Source: Roseibium sediminis (GTDB taxonomy: Bacteria > Pseudomonadota > Alphaproteobacteria > Rhizobiales > Stappiaceae). From it: a stretch of 64,000 nt of DNA. The DNA is taken from the NCBI RefSeq assembly GCF_008711325.1, contig NZ_VXDB01000007.1:1-64000 (forward strand). Direction: 5' to 3'. The notes under the pieces were generated by a model. That model worked only from the letters and a program-made list of their open reading frames with translations, was not told where the DNA came from and made no database searches. A program made the position numbers and the translations under genes. Below are positions 56,477 through 64,000 of the stretch, in pieces; positions within the stretch are counted from its first letter, which is position 1; each line of letters opens with the position of its first letter.

Positions 56477-57589
56477 ATGCGTACGAGAGCGGCAGTAGCA
56501 GTTGGAGCTGGAAAACCTCTTGAAGTCATGGAGGTTAATCTTGAAGGCCCAAAGGCATTCGAAGTGCTGGTCGAAATGAAGGCTACCGGCATCTGCCACA
56601 CTGACGAATTCACGCTCTCCGGCGCTGACCCGGAAGGATTGTTCCCCGCCATTCTCGGCCATGAAGGTGCCGGCGTGGTTGTCGAAGTGGGACCCGGTGT
56701 TACGACACTGAAGCCGGGCGATCACGTTATTCCGCTCTATACGCCCGAGTGCCGCACCTGCGAATACTGCCTCAATCCGAAGACCAACCTGTGCCAGCGC
56801 ATCCGCGCCACACAGGGTCAGGGCCTGATGCCGGACGGCTCGTCCCGGTTCACCACGCTCGATGGTGACCCGATCCTGCACTATATGGGCTGCTCCACCT
56901 TCGCCAACCACACGGTTGTGCCGGAAATCGCCCTTGCCAAGATCAACCCTGACGCACCGTTCGACAAGGTTTGCTACATCGGCTGCGGCGTCACCACCGG
57001 CATTGGCGCCGTGATCAACACGGCCAAGGTCGAAATCGGTTCAAGGGCCATTGTTTTCGGACTCGGCGGCATTGGCCTGAACGTCATTCAGGGCCTTCGT
57101 CTTGCTGGCGCTGACCAGATTGTCGGCGTTGACCTGAACCCGGCCAAGGTGGAGATGGCGACCCGCTTCGGCATGACCGACTTCGTCAATCCGAAAGAGG
57201 TTGAGGGCGACCTCGTTGCCCATCTGGTGAACCTGACCAAGGGCGGCGCAGACTACACGTTCGACGCGACCGGCAATGTGAATGTCATGCGGACCGCCCT
57301 TGAAGCAGCCCACAAGGGCTGGGGCGAGAGCATCATCATCGGCGTTGCTCCGGCGGGCGCTGAAATCTCGACCCGTCCGTTCCAGTTGGTCACCGGCCGC
57401 TCCTGGCGCGGCACCGCCTTTGGCGGCGCGCGTGGGCGAACCGATGTTCCGAAAATCGTCGACTGGTACATGCAGGGCAAGATCGAAATCGATCCGATGA
57501 TCACCCACACCATGCCTCTTGAGGACATCAACAAGGCTTTTGATCTCATGCATTCGGGCGAATCCATCCGATCCGTCGTCATTTATTGA
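56477..57589 (+). CDS. S-(hydroxymethyl)glutathione dehydrogenase (class III alcohol dehydrogenase)
   Basis: 370 residues. Zinc alcohol dehydrogenase with catalytic-zinc Cys in [19 protein letters not shown], structural zinc cysteines [15 protein letters not shown], and the NAD fold [12 protein letters not shown]. Class III length and the TWGESIII-type region ([15 protein letters not shown]) support glutathione-dependent formaldehyde oxidation: S-hydroxymethylglutathione to S-formylglutathione. GGGAAGG precedes ATG 56477. The next gene hydrolyses the product, and xoxF downstream supplies formaldehyde. Confidence 0.95.
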   Translation: MRTRAAVAVGAGKPLEVMEVNLEGPKAFEVLVEMKATGICHTDEFTLSGADPEGLFPAILGHEGAGVVVEVGPGVTTLKPGDHVIPLYTPECRTCEYCLNPKTNLCQRIRATQGQGLMPDGSSRFTTLDGDPILHYMGCSTFANHTVVPEIALAKINPDAPFDKVCYIGCGVTTGIGAVINTAKVEIGSRAIVFGLGGIGLNVIQGLRLAGADQIVGVDLNPAKVEMATRFGMTDFVNPKEVEGDLVAHLVNLTKGGADYTFDATGNVNVMRTALEAAHKGWGESIIIGVAPAGAEISTRPFQLVTGRSWRGTAFGGARGRTDVPKIVDWYMQGKIEIDPMITHTMPLEDINKAFDLMHSGESIRSVVIY

Positions 57590-57600
57590 GGACGGGCGAG

Positions 57601-58458
57601 ATGGAGCTCCTGTCCGAAAACCGGTGTTTTGAAGGCGTGCAATCCGTCTATCGCCACAAGTCGGAAGCCTGTTCGTGCGACATGACCTTTGCGGTCTATA
57701 TGCCGCCGCAGGCAGAAGACGGGCCGGTCCCGTGCCTGTGGTACCTGTCGGGCCTGACCTGCACCCACGAAAACGCCATGACGAAGGCCGGACTTCAGGC
57801 CCACGCCGCCGAGTTTGGTCTCGCAGTGGTGTTTCCCGATACCAGCCCGCGGGGCGAGAACGTTGCCAATGACGAAGCCTACGACCTTGGGCAAGGTGCG
57901 GGCTTCTACGTCAATTCAACCAAGTCTCCATGGGCACCGCATTTTCGGATGTATGACTATGTTGTCACCGAACTTCGGGGCCTGCTGGTCGAACGCCTGC
58001 CTCTGTCCGGACAGCACGGGATCACCGGCCATTCCATGGGCGGACACGGCGCATTGACGATCGCCCTGTCCAATCCCGACCGCTATCATTCGGTGTCGGC
58101 CTTTGCACCGATTGCAAACCCGAGTGCAAGCGACTGGGGGCGCAAGCAGCTTGGGGCCTATCTGGGGGACGACGAGGCTGCATGGGCAGCTCATGATTCC
58201 ACAATCCTGCTGCGTGAACGCGGCTGGAAGCGGGACATCCTCATCGATCAGGGTGGAAGCGACCAGTTTCTGGATCTGCTGAAACCGGAAGCTTTGGCCA
58301 GCGCTCTGGCTGAAACCCGCACTGCCTGCGACTTCCGCATGCAGAAGGGCTACGACCACTCATACTACTTCGTTTCCACATTCGCCCGTGACCATGTCGC
58401 ATGGCACGCAGAGCGTCTCTACGCCCACTACGGCGAAACGGAAAACAGCGCGGGTTAA
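57601..58458 (+). CDS. fghA: S-formylglutathione hydrolase
   Basis: 285 residues. Esterase D family with nucleophile elbow GHSMGGHG (Ser145), SRYHSVSAFAPIANP, catalytic acid in LIDQGGSDQFLD and His in GYDHSYYF. It releases formate and glutathione from S-formylglutathione. ATG 57601 is the family start, eleven bases after the dehydrogenase stop with GAGGACG between. The stop codon lies inside an 18-base perfect palindrome. Confidence 0.95.
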   Translation: MELLSENRCFEGVQSVYRHKSEACSCDMTFAVYMPPQAEDGPVPCLWYLSGLTCTHENAMTKAGLQAHAAEFGLAVVFPDTSPRGENVANDEAYDLGQGAGFYVNSTKSPWAPHFRMYDYVVTELRGLLVERLPLSGQHGITGHSMGGHGALTIALSNPDRYHSVSAFAPIANPSASDWGRKQLGAYLGDDEAAWAAHDSTILLRERGWKRDILIDQGGSDQFLDLLKPEALASALAETRTACDFRMQKGYDHSYYFVSTFARDHVAWHAERLYAHYGETENSAG

Positions 58459-58465
58459 CCCGCGC
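58448..58465. other. Palindrome overlapping the fghA stop codon
   Basis: GCGCGGGTTAACCCGCGC, perfect 18-base palindrome, contains the TAA stop (58456-58458). No T-tract follows. It could be a weak terminator, an RNA-stability hairpin at the end of the formaldehyde genes, or a protein site. Confidence 0.45.
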
Positions 58466-58655
58466 GCGGAAGTGGCAACACTCCCGCACACAGGGAGCGG
58501 CCAAGGGTTTGCCGCCCCGAGCAAGAAAGCAAAGGAGCCAAGGGGAGGAAGAAAACTTCAAGCTAGTGACCTGACCGGGAACCCCGGAGCGAGGAGGCTC
58601 GGGGACAAACACCTGACCAGGTTTGTCTTAGTCGCAACATGCTAAGGAGGAGAGC
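58459..58655 (+). promoter_or_regulatory. xoxF leader with strong ribosome binding site
   Basis: A 197-base gap before xoxF, purine-rich in its middle (aaaggagccaaggggaggaagaaa). TAAGGAGG at 58643-58650, complementary to the 16S rRNA 3' end, lies five bases before ATG 58656, the best ribosome site seen in this window and consistent with an abundant enzyme. Inverted repeats CCGGG/CCCGG and ACCTG/CAGGT occur just upstream. No clear sigma-70 promoter was found, so a regulator-dependent promoter is likely. Confidence 0.55.
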
Positions 58656-60455
58656 ATGAGAAGACTGTTAATCGCAGCTTCGGCCTTCGCGTTGACCGCC
58701 GGCCTGGCGCACGCCGATGCCAATCTGCAATCAATGATGGATGACGCCAATCAGTGGGTTATCCAGACTGGGGACTACAAGAACCAGCGCTATTCCAAGC
58801 TTGACCAGATCAACAAGGACAACGTGAAGAACCTCCAGGTAGCCTGGACTTTCTCGACCGGTGTTCTGCGTGGTCACGAAGGGTCTCCGCTGGTGGTGGG
58901 CGACGTGATGTATGTGCACACGCCGTTCCCGAACATCGTTTATGCCCTCGACCTGAACAACGACGGCAAGATCATCTGGAAGTACGAGCCCAAGCAGGAC
59001 CCGAACGTCATTCCGGTGATGTGCTGTGACACCGTCAACCGCGGTGTGGCCTATGCTGATGGCAAGATCTTGCTGCACCAGGCAGACACCAAGGTCGTTG
59101 CACTTGATGCAAAGACCGGGGCTGAAGTCTGGAGCGTTACGAATGGCGATCCGGGCATTGGCGAAACCAACACGGCGACCGTCATGCCGGTTGGCGACAA
59201 GGTCATTGTCGGTATCTCCGGTGGTGAGTTCGGTGTTCGCGGTTCGGTAACCGCCTACAACATCAAGGATGGTTCTCAGGCATGGCGTGCCTATTCCATG
59301 GGTCCGGACAGCGACATCCTCGTTGACCCGGAAAAGACCACCCATCTCGGCAAGCCGGTTGGCGTTGACTCAGGCACCAACACCTGGGAAGGCGACCAGT
59401 GGAAGATCGGCGGCGGCACCACCTGGGGCTGGTATTCCTATGACGCGGAAGAAAACCTGATCTATTACGGAACAGGCAACCCTTCCACATGGAACCCGGC
59501 ACAGCGTCCTGGTGACAACCGTTGGTCCATGACCGTGATGGCCCGTGATGCCGACACAGGCATGGCTCGCTGGTTCTACCAGATGACCCCGCACGACGAA
59601 TGGGACTACGACGGGATCAACGAAATGATCCTGACGGAGCAGGAAATTGACGGCAAGACCCGCAAGCTCCTGACCCACTTCGACCGTAACGGCTTCGGCT
59701 ACACGCTAGACCGCGTATCTGGCGAGCTGATCACCGCGGAAAAGTATGACCCGACGGTTAACTGGGCAACTCATGTCGAAATGGACAAGAACTCCGACCA
59801 GTACGGACGTCCGCAGGTCGTGGCACAATACTCCACCGAACATAACGGTGAAGACGTGAACTCGACCGGCATCTGCCCGGCGGCTCTTGGTTCCAAGGAC
59901 CAGCAGCCTGCAGCCTACTCGCCGACAACCGGCCTGTTCTATGTCCCGACAAACCACGTTTGCATGGACTACGAACCGTTCCGCGTCAGCTACACGGCTG
60001 GTCAGCCTTATGTAGGTGCGACCCTGTCCATGTACCCGGCTCCGAACAGCCATGGCGGCATGGGTAACTTCATTGCCTGGGACAACATCAAGGGCGAAAT
60101 CGTCTGGTCCATTCCGGAGCAGTTCTCCGTATGGTCCGGTGCTCTGGCAACTGCTGGCGACATCGTCTTCTACGGCACGCTTGAAGGCTACCTGAAGGCC
60201 GTCAACATGGCGACGGGTGAAGAACTCTACAAGTTCAAGACCCCGTCCGGCATCATCGGCAACGTGATGACCTACGCTCATGGCGGCAAGCAGTATGTCG
60301 CAGTGCTCTCGGGCGTTGGCGGTTGGGCCGGTATCGGTCTGGCAGCTGGCCTGACAAACCCGAACGACGGTCTGGGTGCCGTGGGTGGTTACGCCGCCCT
60401 CAGCGACTACACCGCACTCGGTGGTCAGCTGACTGTCTTCAGCCTGCCGAACTAA
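58656..60455 (+). CDS. xoxF: Lanthanide-dependent PQQ methanol dehydrogenase XoxF
   Basis: 599 residues with a 20-residue signal peptide. Eight-bladed quinoprotein propeller; the vicinal disulfide CysCys at 123-124 ([10 protein letters not shown]) and tryptophan docking motifs are visible. The catalytic Asp317 is followed two residues later by Asp319 ([11 protein letters not shown]). This second Asp marks lanthanide-binding XoxF; calcium MxaF enzymes have Ala. It oxidises methanol (and perhaps other alcohols) to formaldehyde or formate in the periplasm. xoxG and xoxJ follow. No mxaF or mxaI occurs in the window. Confidence 0.96.
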   Translation: MRRLLIAASAFALTAGLAHADANLQSMMDDANQWVIQTGDYKNQRYSKLDQINKDNVKNLQVAWTFSTGVLRGHEGSPLVVGDVMYVHTPFPNIVYALDLNNDGKIIWKYEPKQDPNVIPVMCCDTVNRGVAYADGKILLHQADTKVVALDAKTGAEVWSVTNGDPGIGETNTATVMPVGDKVIVGISGGEFGVRGSVTAYNIKDGSQAWRAYSMGPDSDILVDPEKTTHLGKPVGVDSGTNTWEGDQWKIGGGTTWGWYSYDAEENLIYYGTGNPSTWNPAQRPGDNRWSMTVMARDADTGMARWFYQMTPHDEWDYDGINEMILTEQEIDGKTRKLLTHFDRNGFGYTLDRVSGELITAEKYDPTVNWATHVEMDKNSDQYGRPQVVAQYSTEHNGEDVNSTGICPAALGSKDQQPAAYSPTTGLFYVPTNHVCMDYEPFRVSYTAGQPYVGATLSMYPAPNSHGGMGNFIAWDNIKGEIVWSIPEQFSVWSGALATAGDIVFYGTLEGYLKAVNMATGEELYKFKTPSGIIGNVMTYAHGGKQYVAVLSGVGGWAGIGLAAGLTNPNDGLGAVGGYAALSDYTALGGQLTVFSLPN

Positions 60456-60473
60456 GGCTGTTTGCTTCACAGG

Positions 60474-60499
60474 AACCGGCGCGCCTGCGCGCCGGTTCA
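60474..60499 (+). other. Intercistronic hairpin between xoxF and xoxG
   Basis: GAACCGGCGCG (60474-60484), loop CCTG, CGCGCCGGTTC (60489-60499), an 11-bp perfect GC-rich stem with no T-tract. Such hairpins stabilise the upstream mRNA or reduce read-through, which would let XoxF accumulate above XoxG and XoxJ. Confidence 0.7.
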
Positions 60500-60553
60500 T
60501 CCAAACGATCGGCAAGAACAATGACCGACGAAGCAACTTCCCAGGGAGAAACA

Positions 60554-61087
60554 ATGCGTAATTTCAAAGTACTCTGCGCGGCATTCCTCGTGACGAGCGG
60601 CATCCATATCAGCCAGGCTGGCGCAGAATCCACCGTTGATCCTGCATTGATCGAAGCTGCTTATTCCGAAAACGGCAAATACTTTACGGCCGACGACATT
60701 CCCACCTACAAGGTACAGGAAGACGGCACGATCGATTGGCCATCCTATTCCGGCTTCCGCCGCTATCACTCCGAATGCCACGTCTGTCATGGCCCGGAAG
60801 GCGAAGGGTCCACCTATGCCCCTGCGCTCAAGAAATCGGCGCTTACAATGGACTACTACGACTTCATTGATGTAGTGACCAACGGACGCACGCGCATCAA
60901 CGCAGCAGAAAATTCCGTCATGCCGGCCTTCGGCGACAACCCGAATGTCATGTGCTACCTCAACGACATCTATGTCTACGTGAAGGCACGTGGCACAGAC
61001 GCAGTCCCGCGCGGTCGTCCGCGCAAGAAGGAGGCGAAGACTGACGCCATCCGGGAAGAAGAAAATGCTTGCCTTGGCACAAACTAG
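60554..61087 (+). CDS. xoxG: Cytochrome cL-type XoxG, electron acceptor of XoxF
   Basis: 177 residues. Signal peptide MRNFKVLCAAFLVTSGIHISQAGA, then a single-haem class I cytochrome c with haem site CHVCHG (Cys75, Cys78, His79) and Met ligand in AENSVMPAFGDN. It takes electrons from XoxF and delivers them to the oxidase chain. ATG 60554 with AGGGAGA upstream is preferred; the frame is open to a far-upstream start without similarity. The end overlaps xoxJ by 23 bases. Confidence 0.92.
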   Translation: MRNFKVLCAAFLVTSGIHISQAGAESTVDPALIEAAYSENGKYFTADDIPTYKVQEDGTIDWPSYSGFRRYHSECHVCHGPEGEGSTYAPALKKSALTMDYYDFIDVVTNGRTRINAAENSVMPAFGDNPNVMCYLNDIYVYVKARGTDAVPRGRPRKKEAKTDAIREEENACLGTN

Positions 61088-61931
61088 CCTGTTGCGGCAG
61101 GTTATGGTCTGGGCCGCTATGGCCCTGACTTTCGTTCTAGGCATGTATGGCACAAACGTGCAGGCCCAGACCTCAGACCTCGTCTCGAAAAACGCCCTGA
61201 GGGTATGCGCAGATCCGGCCAATCTTCCGATGTCCGCCATGGACGGCGCCGGATACGAGAACAAGCTCGCGAACCTTGTTGCATCGAAACTGGACCTGCC
61301 GGTCAGCTACACCTGGTATCCCATGGCAACCGGCTTCATCCGCAACACGCTGAAGGCCAACAAGTGCGACATCGTGATGGGATACGCCCAAGGTCACGAA
61401 CTGGTCCTCAACACCAATCACTACATGACCTCCGGCTACACGATCATCGTGCCGAAGGATGGAGACCTTGCCGATGTAACGGCCTTGTCGGACCAGCAGC
61501 TGAAAGGCAAGCATATCGGGATCATTGCTGGCTCCCCGCCGGCAACCCACATGGCCCGCAATGGACTGATCGGAAAGGCCAAGCCCTATCACCTTGTCGT
61601 TGATCGCCGCTTTGAATCTCCGGCAGTCGACATGCTGAAAGATCTGAAAGCCGGTGAAATCGACGCCGCCATCCTGTGGGGCCCCCTGGGCGGCCCGCTG
61701 GCAAAGGCGGACTATCCGGATTTCAAGGTCATTCCCCTCTTGAAGGAAACGCTCCCGCCGCGCCTGTTCTACCGGATCACCATGGGGGTCAGGCAGGGAG
61801 AAAACACGTGGAAACGGAAGCTCAACTCGCTCATCCGCCGAAATAAAGATGAGATCGACGCCATTCTCATTGATGCAGGCGTTCCGCTCCTGAATGATAC
61901 CGGTGACGCCCTGTATCAACCGGGCGGCTGA
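61065..61931 (+). CDS. xoxJ: XoxJ, periplasmic binding-protein-like accessory protein
   Basis: 288 residues. Signal peptide (VMVWAAMALTFVLGMYGTNVQAQ), then a family 3 solute-binding fold (LRVCADPANLPMSAMDGAGYENKLANLVASKLDLPVSYTWYP ... ITMGVRQGENTWKRKLNSLIRRNKDEIDAILIDAGVPLL). In related bacteria XoxJ binds or helps activate XoxF; no transport is implied. ATG 61065 lies within the end of xoxG, so the two are coupled. Confidence 0.9.
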   Translation: MLALAQTSLLRQVMVWAAMALTFVLGMYGTNVQAQTSDLVSKNALRVCADPANLPMSAMDGAGYENKLANLVASKLDLPVSYTWYPMATGFIRNTLKANKCDIVMGYAQGHELVLNTNHYMTSGYTIIVPKDGDLADVTALSDQQLKGKHIGIIAGSPPATHMARNGLIGKAKPYHLVVDRRFESPAVDMLKDLKAGEIDAAILWGPLGGPLAKADYPDFKVIPLLKETLPPRLFYRITMGVRQGENTWKRKLNSLIRRNKDEIDAILIDAGVPLLNDTGDALYQPGG

Positions 61932-61935
61932 CATC

Positions 61936-62517
61936 ATGTCCAAGGCATGCACTCATCCAAAGTCCGCCCCGTTTCTCGTTACCCTTTTTGTGGTCGCCGC
62001 CACATGTATTGGGGGCAACTCGCTCAAGGCGCAGGTCCCAGAGCCGGATGGCTATCGGGAAGACCCTTACCGGGGTGAAGTTCCACAAACCCTGAAGGGC
62101 GGCACGGTTGTTTCCAGCGAAGAGGCAAACGCGCTCTGGAGCGAAGGCAAGACTGCCTTTATCGACGTGTTGCCGCGACCGCCAAAGCCGAAGAACCTGC
62201 CCAAGGGCACGATCTGGCGAGAAAAGCCGCGCCACTCCATTCCCGGAAGCCTCTGGCTGCCAAATGTCGGGTACGGGCAGATTGCAGAAATCACGGCTGG
62301 ATACTTCAAGGACGGACTGAAAAAGGCAACAGGCGATGACAAGGAGCATCCGGTCCTTTTCTTCTGTCTCGAGGAATGCTGGATGTCCTGGAATGCCGCC
62401 AAACGCGCGCTCGAATACGGCTACACGACGGTCTACTGGTATCCGGAAGGCACCGACGGCTGGACATTCTACGACTATCCGCTCGAAGAGGTGAAGCCTG
62501 AACCGGAACCCTACTGA
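61936..62517 (+). CDS. PQQ-dependent catabolism-associated Cys-Trp motif protein (rhodanese-like)
   Basis: 193 residues from ATG 61936. Signal peptide (FLVTLFVVAATCIGGNSLKA), then a rhodanese-like domain with AFIDVLPRPPKPKNLP and the active loop FFCLEECWMSWNAAKRALEYG. Here the two cysteines are separated by three residues and followed by Trp. It occurs in PQQ-alcohol gene clusters, role unknown. It is four bases after xoxJ, so the operon is xoxF-xoxG-xoxJ-this gene. Convergent with the second SoxYZ-like gene. Confidence 0.87.
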   Translation: MSKACTHPKSAPFLVTLFVVAATCIGGNSLKAQVPEPDGYREDPYRGEVPQTLKGGTVVSSEEANALWSEGKTAFIDVLPRPPKPKNLPKGTIWREKPRHSIPGSLWLPNVGYGQIAEITAGYFKDGLKKATGDDKEHPVLFFCLEECWMSWNAAKRALEYGYTTVYWYPEGTDGWTFYDYPLEEVKPEPEPY

Positions 62518-62520
62518 GGA

Positions 62521-63351
62521 TCAATAATCCGCGAACTGGCGTTCGACTTCAGACACGGTTCCATCCGTATCCTGAAGTCTTGCCTTAGCGCGCCGCGTTG
62601 TGCCCGGAACAGCAAACGAAATCGTCGGATTTTCGCTCAAGGAAATGCTTCCCGTTACCTTGGCATAGGGAGCGCCGTTAAGCTCGATATCCAGCGTATC
62701 GACATAGCGTGCAGGGATGTAGAGCAGGCTGATCTGATCCATCTGCATTCCGGAATGGCTGGGATGACTGATGTCGACATCGATCTCCGTATCGGAGCCT
62801 GATGCTTCGGCAGAGTGTTGCAAAGTCTTCACGTCAACGAGGCGGCGCAGTGTCATTTCCATCTGACCCAGTGTCGCAAGAGCCTCCTCCGGATCCGTTC
62901 CGGGAGGGGCGGAACACGCACCTAACCCCGACGTCTTAACAAATCCCTCCGCCATGAAGAGCTGGCCGTTTTCCATTTCGGCAACCGCATGAACACCAGT
63001 CGGGCCATTGATCCGCATCGTAGAGGCAAAGCTGAACGCGGGCACCGGTTCAACGAACTCGAACTGCGCCGACACCGGCATCGGGTTCTCATCCAAAATC
63101 AGGGATACCCTTTTCAGCTGCTGGCCCTCTGGAGCACGAACATCAACCGAGATTTTCGTCCTTGCATCGTTCTCGGTTCTGTAAGGCGCGTCGATCGAAA
63201 CCACCTTCTGAGAAGCGCCGATATACTGCTGTCCATAAAGCTCGGACCGAAGATCAGGCCAGCTGCTTTCAGCGGCTTGACCACCGTTCGGCAGAAAAAA
63301 GCCCGATGCGCCCAAAAGGCCAGCAAAAATGAACATCATTGAACGTGGCAT
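62521..63351 (-). CDS. Quinoprotein dehydrogenase-associated SoxYZ-like carrier (second copy)
   Basis: 276 residues. Signal peptide (MMFIFAGLLGASGFFLPNGGQAA), SoxY-like part (SIDAPYRTENDARTKISVDVRAPEG, DENPMPVSAQFEF, Cys146 in GACSAPPGTDPEEAL) and SoxZ-like part (SHPSHSGMQMDQISLLYIPARYVDTLDIELNGAPYAKVTGSISLSENPTISF). Same layout as the copy at 53469-54344 but clearly diverged, so it is an old duplication or two separate acquisitions. It overlaps the end of the beta-propeller gene by 16 bases, so these two are one leftward operon. Confidence 0.88.
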   Translation of the reverse strand: MPRSMMFIFAGLLGASGFFLPNGGQAAESSWPDLRSELYGQQYIGASQKVVSIDAPYRTENDARTKISVDVRAPEGQQLKRVSLILDENPMPVSAQFEFVEPVPAFSFASTMRINGPTGVHAVAEMENGQLFMAEGFVKTSGLGACSAPPGTDPEEALATLGQMEMTLRRLVDVKTLQHSAEASGSDTEIDVDISHPSHSGMQMDQISLLYIPARYVDTLDIELNGAPYAKVTGSISLSENPTISFAVPGTTRRAKARLQDTDGTVSEVERQFADY

Positions 63352-64000
63352 GGCTGAACATCCCCGACTGTCGAATAGAGAAACTGGCCAAAAGCGCGCG
63401 GACCGTCTCCGGTCGGCACTTCTGCAAGAACATCATGGCTGATAGGGTCGATGAGGCTGATGCTGTTGGAAAACCAATTGGTTGAAACCACCATCTTGCC
63501 ATCCGGATCGCCGGCAATGCCTTCCGGGTATTCACCGACATCGACCGTATCGATTTTCCGGTAATCGGACAGGGTGTAGACGGTTACGGTGTCAGCATAC
63601 TGATCTGTTGTGAACGCCTGCCCTGCGGCAAATCCAATCCCGTAGGGCCGCGCGCCCACGGCGATGATCGCGATGACTACACCTCTCGCAGGATCGACGA
63701 CATAGACATCATCTGATCCCACATTGGCGACGTGAACAAACCCGTCCGGGCCTGCAGCAACCCCGAAAGGTCGAGTGCCAACGTCGATCCGGTGCAGCAG
63801 CTTGAGATCAGGTAGAGAGAAGACGGAAACCTGATCTGCATCGCGATCTGCAGAAACAAGAAACTCGTCGTCACCCGCAACAGCAAGCCCCGCAGGTGCG
63901 GCACCCGTCTCCAGTTCACCAACCCAGTTCAGGGTTTCGGCATCCAGGACAAAGACCCTGGAATTGTACCAGTCAGACACAAAAAGCTGACCTGTGGTCT
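63336..64000 (-). CDS. YVTN-type beta-propeller protein, N-terminus beyond the window
   Basis: The visible 221 residues are the C-terminal part of a beta-propeller of YVTN/lactonase-type repeats, with about 40-residue repeats each of pattern -V-YVVDPARG-V-AIIAVGARPYGI. The frame is open through the right edge (TTGQLFVSDWYNSRVFV...), so the start lies outside. Propellers of this kind accompany PQQ-dependent catabolism clusters, role unknown. The stop is overlapped by the downstream SoxYZ-like start. Confidence 0.85.
   Translation of the reverse strand, partial: TTGQLFVSDWYNSRVFVLDAETLNWVGELETGAAPAGLAVAGDDEFLVSADRDADQVSVFSLPDLKLLHRIDVGTRPFGVAAGPDGFVHVANVGSDDVYVVDPARGVVIAIIAVGARPYGIGFAAGQAFTTDQYADTVTVYTLSDYRKIDTVDVGEYPEGIAGDPDGKMVVSTNWFSNSISLIDPISHDVLAEVPTGDGPRAFGQFLYSTVGDVQPCHVQ

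Noticed and set aside
1-64000. CRISPR arrays, tRNA or rRNA genes, insertion sequences, prophage genes
   Set aside because: No regularly spaced repeats, cloverleaf sequences, transposases, integrases or phage structural genes were seen.

Overview
The window is a gene-dense, GC-rich chromosomal segment from an alphaproteobacterium. The inferred group is Hyphomicrobiales (Rhizobiales), possibly a marine Stappiaceae-type lineage such as Roseibium/Labrenzia. Support for this comes from the lysC-ptsP-prfA-prmC-DUF4167-clpB order, the comF-grxC-nitrilase-DUF1178 order, an infC gene starting at ATT, a RIME-like 109-bp palindromic element typical of rhizobial genomes, and promoters resembling the alphaproteobacterial CTTGAC-N17-CTATAT form. 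The genus is a guess from family resemblance only. No rRNA, tRNA, CRISPR array, phage or insertion sequence was recognised.

Layout. 0.6-12 kb: M23 peptidase, clpB, a DUF4167 protein, and a leftward lysC-ptsP-prfA-prmC block. 12-21 kb: ubiG, hydrolases, a phasin-like gene behind a perfect FNR/FixK box, a leftward comF-grxC-nitrilase-DUF1178 set, two stand-alone Flp pilins, mutT, argJ and a parvulin. 21-37 kb: secA; a GtrB/GtrA/ArnT-like envelope-glycosylation trio; a class III cyclase; an L,D-transpeptidase; an NCS2 permease; a ferredoxin reductase; a chemoreceptor; an EamA transporter; and a YihY protein. 37-43 kb: a long acyl-CoA dehydrogenase that looks like (2S)-methylsuccinyl-CoA dehydrogenase of the ethylmalonyl-CoA pathway, a YkvA protein preceded by the RIME-like element, infC, a Gfo/Idh/MocA oxidoreductase and PPK2.

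43.2-51.2 kb is a leucine/isovalerate catabolic operon: a TetR regulator with a palindromic operator, methylcrotonyl-CoA carboxylase beta, an embedded ASCH-domain gene, methylcrotonyl-CoA carboxylase alpha, an acyl-CoA synthetase, HMG-CoA lyase and methylglutaconyl-CoA hydratase. All are tightly spaced or overlapping.

52.3-64 kb is a lanthanide-type methanol (alcohol) oxidation island: xoxF, xoxG, xoxJ and a Cys-Trp rhodanese-like protein in one operon; upstream the glutathione-dependent formaldehyde oxidation pair (class III ADH, S-formylglutathione hydrolase); two fused SoxYZ-like carriers; a 'quinoprotein relay' metallo-hydrolase; a YVTN beta-propeller running off the right edge; and three unrecognised exported proteins. 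Together the genes suggest a cell that oxidises methanol or related alcohols in the periplasm with a Ln-PQQ enzyme, passes electrons to cytochrome cL, and detoxifies or oxidises formaldehyde through glutathione. The SoxYZ-like/hydrolase relay is the least understood part and the best candidate here for an undescribed function.
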